Source: Trigonopsis variabilis (lineage: Eukaryota; Ascomycota; Trigonopsidomycetes; Trigonopsidales; Trigonopsidaceae). Taken from it: 64,000 bases of DNA. Positions 1 to 9,762 of this stretch are shown piece after piece (the stretch's first letter is position 1; every line of letters starts with the position of its first letter). A program made the position numbers and the translations under genes. Under the pieces are notes generated by a model. That model saw only the letters and a list, made by a program, of their open reading frames with translations. It ran no database searches and was not told where the DNA came from. Location: NCBI GenBank assembly GCA_003707065.3, contig PPXM03000010.1, forward strand, positions 310,001 through 374,000, given 5' to 3'.

Positions 1-110
1 GAAACTGGTTTTACTGCATTCTTAAGTTTTCCCTTATGCGTAGAAGGTGTTGTCGATTAATTTACTGTATTAAAGAAATTTTTTGAGAAATTAAAAAAAA
101 TTAGAAGTTC

Positions 111-193
111 TTCCACACCAGGACTCGAACCTGGAATCTCCCGCTTTCGAACAAATCGTAGGCGGACGCCGTGACCAATTGGGCCATGAGGAA
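111..193 (-). tRNA. tRNA-Arg(ACG), intron-containing
   Basis: On the minus strand an 83-nt cloverleaf can be folded. It has a 7-bp acceptor stem, a D-arm with GCC/GGC pairing, an anticodon stem TCCGC/GCGGG with one T-G pair, anticodon ACG at 159-157, a 5-nt variable region and a perfect CCAGG/CCTGG T-stem with loop TTCGAGT. A 10-nt intron (146-155) sits one base 3' of the anticodon, the canonical nuclear tRNA intron site, leaving a 73-nt mature tRNA. The overall sequence resembles yeast tRNA-Arg(ACG). The acceptor stem has one T-T mismatch at the fifth pair. CCA is not encoded, as expected for a eukaryotic gene. Confidence 0.9.
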
Positions 194-1350
194 CTCTTAA
201 AGATGTGCAGACCTCTTCTGTCAAATTCAGTTGATTTGCGCTACAGTAGCCTAAAAGTGTTTTGTAAGGGTAACTTTACGATTGTTTTCCCTTGAAGAAC
301 TGTAAACAACATATAGAGGAGAAAAAGCACGAAAAGAGAGTACTTATGAGTTCGTTCGTGAAACTGAAGCCGCCATCTTTTCTGCTGGGTTTTAAGACCA
401 ATATAGTCCTCCCCTAACAAACTCCAATTAGAGGGTAATTTGAAAAAGATGAACTAATTTAGCAACGCACATTGGAAATGGCTTTCTATTCTGAATAATT
501 CCATAATAACTACGAGAAACTAGATTGCAAGGTATAATGGCTCCATTTGTAACTCCAAGACCATAAATACCTCCAGCAAACCTGTCATAAACATAAAACG
601 CTTTCTACAATTCAAAGATTCTACTCCGTCACGAGTATTTGAGGACTTTTTAAGTGACAATAAAATGAACAAAGCACTTACTTCCAGATTAAAATGGTTG
701 CAAAAGATCATCACAAGAATTGGAACGTAGCGTTATAATAGAAGTAATAGAATCTAGGATATTGCTTGGATATGGTAAGTATAAGAGTAAGGACAAACGA
801 GACAGTAATCAGGACTATAGCACTAGATCAGATATGTGCAACAGCAAGGCCATAATTATAATGACGTACTTGAAGTAATTTAAAATAATGAGATCGAAAG
901 ATTTTCCAATATAGTACTGCTGAAGTTATAAGGTAAAGACTATGCAATGAAAGGATGTCCCAAGAAAAGACGACTTCTCAAATAGTCATCTAAAATTTCA
1001 CATTCTCACAAGGCTGTTAAGGTGATTAGTATGTCTCCATTATGAGTCTAAGGTGATAATAGAAGCTTGAGACAGATTCATGATCTGACAAAAAGCATAC
1101 TCTCACGAGGGTAACTGTCTCTCTTGTTCAAAATACTTGTTTTTGTCGCTTCAAGTTTGAAGAGTTTGTCAGCCATGTGGTATTCGGGTGACGGCTCAGG
1201 CCGGGTTTTGTGGGGTTGGGAACAAATTCTTGACGGCGTAACTTGACAGCTTTTAGATAGGACGATAAAGAGGAGCAAGCCAAGTCAACAGGCAAACGAT
1301 TGAAGGCTGGTCTTCTCTATCTTCCTCAAAACTGATTGATAATTGGAGAG
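194..1350. other. intergenic, no gene seen
   Basis: AT-rich sequence between the tRNA and the GH3 gene, with only short uncorroborated reading frames. The last ~150 bp must hold the GH3 promoter. A GTGGGG hexamer occurs near 1209-1214, but isolated copies of this hexamer are expected by chance. Confidence 0.6.
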
Positions 1351-4040
1351 ATGGGTCGCAATCAATGTGATGGGGAGCTTACGATGGACCAGCGAATCGG
1401 TCAATTATTTTTGATTGGGTTTTCGGGCACAACAGTTCCAAATCATGTCAGAGAACTTATCGAAGAGTATCATGTGGGGACAGTGATGTTATCGGCCAAG
1501 AACTTGGAAAGTGCTGCTCAAGCGCGGGAGCTGTGTTTATCACTTCAACAGATTGCATACGAGGCTGGCCATGAGCACCCACTGGCCATTGTCGTTGATC
1601 AAGAAAACGGAATGATGAATAATCTCCATGATTCCGATTATATTACCCAGTTTCCCGGAGCGATGGCGTTAGCTGCAACTGGATCAGAAGAGTTGCTGTA
1701 TGAAGTTGGGCGAGCGTCAGCCGAAGAGATGAAATCGATTGGGTTTAACTGGACGTTAGGTCCAGTATTAGATGCTTTGTATAACTCGTCTAGTCGGCTG
1801 CTGGGTGTTCGGACTATGGGCGATGATCCAGACCAAGTTGCGAACTATGCGTTAGCGTACATGAAAGGAATGCAAAAGTCAAAAATGGCAACATGCGGGA
1901 AACATTTTCCTGGATATGGCACCGCGACTGTAGATTCAATGGTTATGGTACCCGTTGTATCTGAAACGTTGGAGCAGTTAGACCAAGGCTCTCTGATACC
2001 CTTCAAAAGGGCCATCGATGCCAATATTGACTCTATCATGGTAGGCGGTTGCGCTCTACCGAAAATATCATTAAAAGAAATGCATGCATGTTTATCGCAA
2101 ACCGTGGTCACTGATCTTTTGCGAAAGAAGCTAAAATTTGATGGTGTGATCGTTAGCGAATGTCTGGAAATGGAATCTCTCCATGAGAACATCGGCGTAC
2201 GACATGGCGCTGTGATGGCAATTTCAGTCGGCTGTGATCTGATTATGGTTTGCCATAGCTATAAGCTCCAGAAAGACTCCATCATAGGCATAAGAGAAGC
2301 GGTAGATGATGGGCTGTTGGTAGATGAAGTTATCAAAGCTTCACAGCGGATAGCGAAGCTGAAAGCGAAATACTTTTCCTGGTCAGAGGCTCTGAGCCCT
2401 TGTGATTTAAAGAACTCCTTCAAACTGCATGAGGCAAACCTTCGTTTATCCAAAAAGGCTTATGAGAGTTCTGTAACCTTGGTTCGTGATCACACCCGAG
2501 TGATTCCTCTGTCAAAATCTATGAAACCAACTGATGGCATTCTTCTGTTGTCACCCTTGGTTGTCCCCTTATTATCAAATCAACGGGAAGATCCTCACTT
2601 ATTTGCTGGGGAGGAGGTATTCCAACATTTTGGCCGAATGTTATCAAAACTGTATGAAGGTAAGGTTCTTCATTCAAGTTACACTGCGAACGGAATGAGC
2701 CCCTTAATTGAAAATTTAATCAACCGGGTCAAAACAGTCATTATCCTGACCACGGATGCTTCGCGTAACATGTATCAAATCGGCCTTACGAAGCATGTAT
2801 TTCTGTTATGTCAGTCGAGAAATAAGCATGTTATTGCTATCGCAACTTCGTCTCCTTACGATTTCATTCTTGATCGGTCGGTAAAAACTTATCTTTGTAC
2901 CTACGAATTCACCGATGAGGCTATGGAAACTGCGGCAAAAGTCTTATTTGGGTTATTGACTCCGACTGGCTCATTTCCAGGAACGTACCCAAAGGCTCTT
3001 TCTCGATCTCGAAGTAATTGGTGAGTGACACTGGTATCTCAAGAAATTCTAATATTTCTAGGTTGGTAGAGCGGTTCAGACTTGAGCGTGACTTTAAGGG
3101 AGTAATTAATCTCTGGACTGCTTGCTTTCCTTCCAGGCATATTTGTACAGAGGCCTTCCGGATATTATTTGATACCAGTCAGGAGCATTTTGTGATTCGG
3201 AATTCTTCAACAGAGTCCATTTATGGATTCTGTGGCACTTGGGTCAACACCAAAGAAACGTTAGGTTCAATCATGATGTTGTTTGTCGAACCTTCGAGAC
3301 GCGAGATCTCTATCGGATACAATCTTCATTCTCGGGCCATTAATTATCTCGTCAATACGCGCAACGTTGAAGTTATTCGACTGGGCTGTGATCTTCCGTG
3401 TTTCCTTCCGGGGATTCCCATGGAGAGTTTTGACGACGAAATGCCTTGGTTTGAGCGACAAGGGTGGGAATTCACTAGGTCCAAAGTAAGCATGATGATG
3501 AAAATGGATAATATTGGTGAATGGAAGGCTTCGCCGAAGCTTGTCAAGGAGTTACAAGTGGTCGGCGTGAAGTTTGACCGGTGTCGATCAACTGAGATGA
3601 TGGAAGAGGTTATATCACTAGTTTCAAAGAATCAAGGAAACTCTGATGACCTGACGGACCTGTATAGGCTGATCAAGTCCCCTGCTGATGGAATGGTAGT
3701 TGTGGCCTTAGAGTCGAAGAGACAGACCGTGGTTGGATGTACAGTTGCCTTCACCGCCAAGCACCAACTGGCGAAATACCAGCCTTGGATCTACGAGGGT
3801 CAGGGCGTTGGGGGGATCTGTGGCTCAGTGGTCGATTCGACCTACCAAGACCTCATTGGTGTGTTTGAACTGGGACTTATTTGCTCTGTCTTGACCCAGT
3901 ACCGAGAAGCGGGATTGGAAACTTGCATTCTTAGCGGGGTTGATGAGAAATTATCAAAGACGTTGGAAGAGACGGGCTTCAGGGTGACCCATTCATGCAC
4001 AACTGTCACAATGAATGCCAGTCGATGGAACCAAGACTAG
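1351..4040 (+). CDS. GH3 beta-N-acetylglucosaminidase fused to C-terminal GNAT region
   Basis: Two exons, 1351-3020 and 3062-4040, give 882 aa. The 41-nt intron (3021-3061) starts GTGAGT and ends TTTCTAG with a TTCTAAT branch point. It joins ...SRSNW to LVERFRLER in frame and removes the stop that would otherwise separate two genes. Residues ~1-360 are a GH3 barrel with KHFPGYG and VSECLEME motifs, followed by the second GH3 domain to ~555. The remaining ~325 aa resemble tandem GNAT acetyltransferase folds. GH3-GNAT proteins are known from filamentous fungal GlcNAc clusters. Likely role: releasing GlcNAc from chitin- or peptidoglycan-derived oligosaccharides. Compared with bacterial NagZ, the acid/base DSH reads DSM and the SDD around the nucleophile reads SEC. 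ATG 1351 is preferred over ATG 1384 because it is the first in frame. Confidence 0.85.
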
Positions 4041-4661
4041 GTAGAAACTGATACTTTCACGCACATGTACTATAAGAGCCTGGGGTCGGATAAACGGAGA
4101 CGAAAGATAAGGGACTTTTTTTTATCAATGCATAATGTTCTGTTAATGGAAAAATAATGCAGACAGTAGCCATGGCATGAGAGAATGTAACCTACAATAT
4201 ACGGGCTGTAACGTTAGACAGATACTTTACGTTCGGGGACTGCGCCAGTTGGTAAGAAGACGCGAAAAGAGGATTAAATAAGTGTCTCCAAGGTCATTAA
4301 CTGCCTGATAAGACCTCTTTGTGTCTGGGGCCCGCCGACAATGTAACATACTATCGGCGAGGTTACATCGACAGCCTGAACAACAGATAACAGAGACTAA
4401 GTAGTTCGGCACGCGACAAGATAAGCGCTGACCATGGGGAATCCGTAACGCCCATCGTTATCAAGTGACTGCTTGACGAGAGCGCGACACGAGATAACAG
4501 GATGTGACATCGCTCAAAGCGACGTTGTATGTCACGTGCACTAAGGATGTCGTCTGCTAGATGGTCATGTCGCATCCCAGCGAACAAGTGGAAATAACAA
4601 AGATATTGATAAGCGGCGGGTCACCTCCGGTCTATCCACTCTTTTCTCATTCTCTCACCTT
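4041..4661. other. promoter region of the hexokinase gene
   Basis: 620 bp between two same-strand genes of the GlcNAc cluster. No coding signal was found. It presumably contains the 3' end of the GH3-GNAT transcript and the promoter of the kinase gene. Confidence 0.5.
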
Positions 4662-6179
4662 ATGCCCTCGCCAGTGTCCATCTCCGAGTCGACTTATTCG
4701 CCCCTTTTGACTAGTGATGCCGACTCCTGTTCAAGTGAGACTACGGATGGATCTTCGACCGACATTTACTCAAGCTTAGATAGCTCGATAATGTCGTTGA
4801 ATCTGCGCCAGGCGACGTTTGAATCGAATTGGAATCTTTTGGTCCGGTCGACCACGTTAGAATGGATCAACGCCCTGACAGGCGAGTTTAAAAAGCAAAT
4901 GCTTGCAGCGCTCGACCATTCGCCTTCTACAATGTTACCTTCCTTCAGCCAGAACCTACCTACGGGCGAAGAAAAAGGGTTCTGGTTCACGATCGACTTA
5001 GGAGGGTCGACTCTTCGAGTAGCTCTTGTTTACCTTTCTGGAGCAGATACGAATCCCAAAATTATTTATCAAACTTCATACGATGTCAATGACACGGTGA
5101 AGAATCTGAGCGGCATCGAATTCTTTGGCTGGATTGCTTCCAAGTTCAACGATATATTTGTCTCTTCTTGCCAAAAGCACCCGGAACTCGGGTCACGACC
5201 ATGCCGGATTGGCGTCACGTGGTCATTTCCTCTTGATGCCGAAGGGAAGATACTGGGTATGGGCAAAGGATATGAAGTTGCTCAAAATATAATGGGCTGG
5301 AGCGTTCGACAGAGCTTAGAAAAAGCCTTGGCGGAATATAATATCTTGGGACAAGTCAAAGCTGTCATCAATGATGGCGTTGCTTGCTTGCTAGCTTTAA
5401 ATTATAATGTTCCATCGACCAGAATTGGACTTATCCTAGGGACTGGCTGTAATGCGTGCATGAGGATTCCTTCGAATGCTGTTGGATCCGGTAAACGGCC
5501 AAAAGGCGCTGTGGCACCTCTGTGCTTAGTCAACGTAGAACTTTCGATGTTTGGGAAGGATTATTTGCCTTGCACAAGATGGGATAAAGAGCTGGATGCT
5601 ACCATAGAACTACCTGGCTACCAACCGTTGGAACCGTTGACGTCTGGGCGATATCTTGGAGAGGTCTCAAGGCTGATAATAGTGGATTTTACCCAAGATG
5701 GCCTTTTATTCCGAGGTTCAACTCCCAGAGGGCTTGATAAACAATATGGACTTGCTACCAAAACAATGAATGTTATTGAGGGTTTGGACGATGTCAAGGG
5801 TCTGGAGTATTTCTCAAAGATTCACCCTGGAGATATCTCGGTCAACGATATCGTTCTCCTCCGTCTCATTTTTAGTGCGGTATCCACAAGGGCAGCGGCT
5901 CTGATTGCCAGCTCTATGGTTGCTCTATCAGACATTATAGAAGATAATGAAGGAGAAAAAGGGGAGTCAACAAGTTCGAAGGAAGTTTATATAGGCTATG
6001 TTGGCTCAGTCATAGCCCATTACTCGCAATTGAAGGAAAAGTGCACACGTTATCTGGATGCATTAACAGAAGATTTGGGCTACAAAATTATATTACGGGA
6101 GGCTGTAGATGGAAGCGTGTTAGGAGCGGCGATTGCCGCGGCGGCAAAAACAGGGGTGCAAGTTGATTATAGTGCATAG
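4662..6179 (+). CDS. HXK1: hexokinase-family kinase, probable N-acetylglucosamine kinase
   Basis: Intronless, 505 aa. Hexokinase landmarks appear in order: DLGGSTLRVA (phosphate-1 loop, ~107), SFPLDAEGKILGMGKGYE (~188), the catalytic-Asp segment VINDGVACLLA (~226), LGTGCNACM (~247), SGRYLGEV (~325) and DGSVLGAAIAAA near the end. These depart from glucose hexokinases (for example INDGVA instead of NDTVGT), as in the GlcNAc kinases of fungal GlcNAc clusters such as Candida albicans Hxk1/Nag5. The Ser/Thr-rich first 45 residues are outside the fold. Expected reaction: GlcNAc + ATP to GlcNAc-6-phosphate in the cytosol. It lies between the GH3 gene and a convergent glucosamine-6-phosphate deaminase, which supports this role over a glucose kinase. 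Confidence 0.85.
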   Translation: MPSPVSISESTYSPLLTSDADSCSSETTDGSSTDIYSSLDSSIMSLNLRQATFESNWNLLVRSTTLEWINALTGEFKKQMLAALDHSPSTMLPSFSQNLPTGEEKGFWFTIDLGGSTLRVALVYLSGADTNPKIIYQTSYDVNDTVKNLSGIEFFGWIASKFNDIFVSSCQKHPELGSRPCRIGVTWSFPLDAEGKILGMGKGYEVAQNIMGWSVRQSLEKALAEYNILGQVKAVINDGVACLLALNYNVPSTRIGLILGTGCNACMRIPSNAVGSGKRPKGAVAPLCLVNVELSMFGKDYLPCTRWDKELDATIELPGYQPLEPLTSGRYLGEVSRLIIVDFTQDGLLFRGSTPRGLDKQYGLATKTMNVIEGLDDVKGLEYFSKIHPGDISVNDIVLLRLIFSAVSTRAAALIASSMVALSDIIEDNEGEKGESTSSKEVYIGYVGSVIAHYSQLKEKCTRYLDALTEDLGYKIILREAVDGSVLGAAIAAAAKTGVQVDYSA

Positions 6180-6403
6180 AATTGGAAAAAAAGGTATTGG
6201 TTAGGCTTGATAACTTATTTTTAGAGGAAGTCTCATGGTCAAACTTTTAGGTGAATGATGTATTGTCAGGCGCAATCGTAGATGCATGGTAATAAGGCTC
6301 CCTAAAAAGAGAGCAGCAAGGAACGAAAGGTGTAACCATGTTATCGAAATTTCACTTCTTTAAAATACAGCAGAATATCCCAGCATCGATATTATAGTGT
6401 ACA

Positions 6404-7248
6404 TTAATATTCACCAACAGCATCGGCATCGCAGACAAATTGAGCACTTGAGTGAGTCTGAATATAGGATCCAGGATACTTAGGCCCAACTGGTCCTTGA
6501 GCACACTCGTGTAGTGCATGAGCCTTTGATTTGCCAAGGACCAAGATGATGACCCGTCGCGCGTCCAAGATCGTGGCTACACCGACCGAAAGAGCAGACC
6601 GAGGGACCTTTTCAGGGGAAGCAAAGAACCTCGAGTTGGCCTGAATAGTGGACTCGGCTAGAGCAATTTTTCGGGTGCGAGAATCTCGTGTGGATCCAGC
6701 TCTGAAGTGGGGTTAGTCGAGCTTCAAGACAGATATTAACTCACTCATTGAAAGCAATGTGACCTTCAGGTCCCAGACCACCCAAGAAAATATCTATACC
6801 TCCGAATTTTCTGATTTCAGATTCATAATTAGCGCACTCGGCCTCAATGTCTTGAGTAAGACCATCCAAGATATGGATCTGGTTCCTAGGGATATCTACA
6901 TGAGAAAAGAGATTCTTCTCCATAAAATAATGGTACGACTGAGGATCTTTTGGGCCTAATCCCACGTACTCATCCTTGACTGTTAGCTTAGGTTTTCCGA
7001 GATCCGATGATCACCCGTACCATATTAAAAGTAGCCACGTTTTTAAACGAAATCTTTCCTTGCTTGAAGTATTCGACAAGCAAAGCATAGACTCCTTCAG
7101 GAGTCGAGCCCGTGGGAAGACCTAAGACGAGAAAGGGCTTCTCGCTTGTGGGCTCGAACGAGCTGATAGCAGAGGCAATTTGGTCGGCGACAAATTTTGA
7201 AGCTTCCGACGAGGATTTGAAGACCTGAAGAATCGATGAAGAAGTCAT
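6404..7248 (-). CDS. NAG1: glucosamine-6-phosphate deaminase (NagB type)
   Basis: Three exons (7248-7021, 6974-6745, 6701-6404) encode 251 aa. Introns are 46 nt (6975-7020, GTACGG..GCTAAC..AAG) and 43 nt (6702-6744, GTGAGT..GACTAAC..CAG). Family motifs are continuous only after splicing: LGLPTGSTPEGVY (phosphate loop), VATFNMDEYVGL, the FMEKNLFSHVDIP segment, FLGGLGPEGHIAFNEAGS (catalytic Asp/His region), SVGVATILDARRVIILVLGKSKA, and HSSAQFVCDADAV near the C-terminus. It converts glucosamine-6-phosphate to fructose-6-phosphate and ammonium, the last step of GlcNAc use. It is convergent with the kinase gene (225 bp gap) and divergent from the transporter gene. No GlcNAc-6-phosphate deacetylase is in the window. 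Confidence 0.93.
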
Positions 7249-8054
7249 GACGGTAAGTTAGGAGGTCAGCAAGGTCGATCAAAACCTTCCGGTAATCGCT
7301 TAACCGACTGCTTGGGATAAGACACTGTGGCTTTCTGGCCATCCTTCTGTGGCTGAGGTGGCTGGTGAAGCAAGACTTCAACGCCGTACGTTACAGTGAG
7401 GGACCCAAGTCCGGAAGTGACGTTTTGACTTGAGTGCAGACAAGCTGATCTGGCACAATACGGGCACAAAGCGTGCTCGAATACGGTCAAAATCACAACT
7501 TGCTAATCTCTGAAGATAATGGAACAAATAGACCTCCCAGCCTGTTTATCGCGCTTATTCATGATGCATTGGGCGTGCCCAATAAAGACAGCGATGACAA
7601 GTGACACGATAGAAGACAAGGTTACCTTGAGCCAGCGAGACGTTACGTTGATTGTTATCCGCAAGGCCAATGTTACATTGGATGGTCCCACGTTACATTA
7701 CTATAAGGTACAGCCGCAGATAGGATAATCTCGGGGTGAAATAGTGTCCAGGAGCAAGAGAGATCACAAAGAGATCACAAAGAGATGAAGTGATAGGGGA
7801 GAAACAGTTAAATGGCGACCTGGAAACTATAGAAGAGAAAAGCTATTGAAGTCTCGGCTACAGTGCTCGATTTTCTGCCGAGATCCTGGTTGTCAAGGAT
7901 GTTGAGCAAAGTGCAACTGGTGATTCTAACCCGATCTTACATAAGCAGCCCACTAACACGGCGTGAAAAAAGTCGATGATAATCGACTTTAATCGCGGGG
8001 AGTGAATATATATCTGGATCAAGCCGCCGGAGTATATTCATCCCAGCTTGAAAG
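7249..8054. promoter_or_regulatory. divergent promoter region, deaminase and transporter
   Basis: 806 bp between two divergent GlcNAc-cluster genes, no coding signal. It contains an 11-bp tandem repeat (agatcacaaag, about 7761-7783), the inverted repeat AAGTCGAT-GATA-ATCGACTT at 7970-7989 and a TATATAT stretch near 8007, about 45 bp upstream of the transporter ATG. Confidence 0.5.
7970..7989. promoter_or_regulatory. perfect 8-bp inverted repeat upstream of transporter
   Basis: AAGTCGAT and ATCGACTT flank GATA, 66 bp before the transporter ATG and just upstream of its TATA-like stretch. The dyad symmetry fits a dimeric factor site. Which factor binds is unknown. Confidence 0.4.
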
Positions 8055-9620
8055 ATGTCCACGAACTCGGAGAAAGCAGTCTCAGTCGATGATTCTCTCT
8101 CGCCCACCCATTCAGTTGAACAAGGAACCACCACGGCTCCTCAGCCAAACTTTGATCGCTTCTGGTACAAGAAACCCAAGATCTTTGGCTGGGTTCTTCC
8201 CGCTTATGGGGACACTTTATCCCAGCTCTTGATGGTTTCCTTCATCTGCTTCCTGTGCCCTGGAATGTTCAACGCTTTATCTGGTTTAGGAGGTGCTGGT
8301 CAAGTCAGCACGACTACAAGTGCCAATGCTAATGTGGCCTTGTACTGTACTTTTGCTACTATCGGGTTTTTCTCGGGAACAATTTGCAACTTCATCGGCG
8401 TTCGCTATTCTCTCATGTTTGGCGGTACCGGTTACGGAATCTATGCTGCCTCTCTTTTGTCTTCCAACATCAATGGAAACCAGGGCTTTGTCATCTTTGC
8501 AGGCGCGTGGTTGGGTGTTTGTGCTTCATGTTTGTGGACGGCCCAGGGCACGATCATGATGTCGTATGCCACCGAGGAAACCAAAGGCCGATACATTTCT
8601 ATCTTTTGGTCTATTTTTAATTTGGGTGCTGTCATTGGTGCCTTGATCCCTCTTGGTCAAAACGTTAACCGCGAGACGGCTGCTGCCACTCCTAACAGCA
8701 CTTATGTCGCTTTCCTTGTCTTGATGTTCTTTGGTGCTGGTCTTGCTTTCTTCATGCTTCCCGCCTCAATGGTCAGGAAAGCCGATGGAAGCCCCGTCCA
8801 AGTCGCTCGAAGCCCTAGTGCCTGGCTCGAACTTAAGTCTCTCGGCTACTGCCTTATTAGCGACTGGTACATTATTGGTCTCTTCCCCATGTTTTTCGCC
8901 TCCAACTGGTTCTATACCTACCAATTTAATGACTTTAATGCTGCTCGCTTCAATATTAGGACTCGATCTCTTAACAACGTCCTCTACTGGTCTTGCCAGA
9001 TCGTCGGCGCTGGAATCGCTGGCTGCCTACTTGATATTAATGTCGTCTCGCGCAAAGTACGGGCCCGTGTTGGCTGGTGTGTTCTGTTTTGCCTCATGTG
9101 GGCTATCTGGGGGGGGGGCTACGCCTTTCAAGACTATACTCGAGCCGATGTTAAGAATGGTACTGTGGTTGAGTACGATTGGACTACATCTGGTTATGTT
9201 GGCCCAATGTTCCTCTACATGTTCTACGGTGGCTTTGATGCAGTCTGGCAGACTTACGTTTACTGGCTAATGGGCGCCCTTACTAATAATCCTCGCAAAT
9301 CTGCCATCTTTGCCGGTTTTTATAAAGGTATGCAATCTGCCGGTGCTGCCATTATGTGGCGGTTGGACGCTTTGAACGTTCCTTATATGAACCTTTTTGC
9401 CTCGTGCTGGGGTCTCCTTGCTGGTTCCCTTTTGATTGGCCTTCCAGTCGTCATTCTCAAGGTCGTTGAGCACACGGAGGAAGATGTGACTGCTGGCTTA
9501 CCTGACCGTATCCTAACGAATACCGATATTGATGTGACTGCTGGATTCCCAGGCGCTCCAGGACCTTTGGGTGAGATGGTTGAGGCCGGATTGAGGGAAC
9601 ATGGTGACGATAAGGTCTAA
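8055..9620 (+). CDS. NGT1: UNC93/DUF895-type MFS transporter, probable GlcNAc carrier
   Basis: Intronless, 521 aa. After a 45-residue hydrophilic N-terminus, 11-12 hydrophobic segments follow in the order typical of fungal UNC93-like MFS proteins: GWVLPAYGDTLSQLLMVSF, the loop GVRYSLMFGGTGYGIYAASLL, then GAWLGVCASCLWTAQGTIMMSYATEE with KGRYISIFWSIFNLGAVIG. The C-terminal ~60 residues are cytosolic and acidic. Placement beside deaminase, kinase and glycosidase genes suggests a plasma-membrane GlcNAc transporter like Ngt1. The symbol rests on fold plus context, not on a specific substrate motif. A G9 homopolymer near 9110-9118 encodes WGGGY and stays in frame. Confidence 0.7.
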   Translation: MSTNSEKAVSVDDSLSPTHSVEQGTTTAPQPNFDRFWYKKPKIFGWVLPAYGDTLSQLLMVSFICFLCPGMFNALSGLGGAGQVSTTTSANANVALYCTFATIGFFSGTICNFIGVRYSLMFGGTGYGIYAASLLSSNINGNQGFVIFAGAWLGVCASCLWTAQGTIMMSYATEETKGRYISIFWSIFNLGAVIGALIPLGQNVNRETAAATPNSTYVAFLVLMFFGAGLAFFMLPASMVRKADGSPVQVARSPSAWLELKSLGYCLISDWYIIGLFPMFFASNWFYTYQFNDFNAARFNIRTRSLNNVLYWSCQIVGAGIAGCLLDINVVSRKVRARVGWCVLFCLMWAIWGGGYAFQDYTRADVKNGTVVEYDWTTSGYVGPMFLYMFYGGFDAVWQTYVYWLMGALTNNPRKSAIFAGFYKGMQSAGAAIMWRLDALNVPYMNLFASCWGLLAGSLLIGLPVVILKVVEHTEEDVTAGLPDRILTNTDIDVTAGFPGAPGPLGEMVEAGLREHGDDKV

Positions 9621-9762
9621 GAGCTTGGGATATACTGGTTGTGAATAATTTGCTAGTTGTGGTTGTTTTGTCTAGAAATTTGATGGCTGTTTAATGTTAT
9701 CTGACCTGTAGAAAGTACAATTAGTTCCATGCATATTTATGCAAAACATCTATCTATATCTA

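Noticed and set aside
3018-4040. Separate GNAT acetyltransferase gene overlapping the end of the GH3 gene
   Set aside because: It would need a TTG start. A consensus 41-nt intron joins the two frames precisely, so a single fusion gene is better supported.
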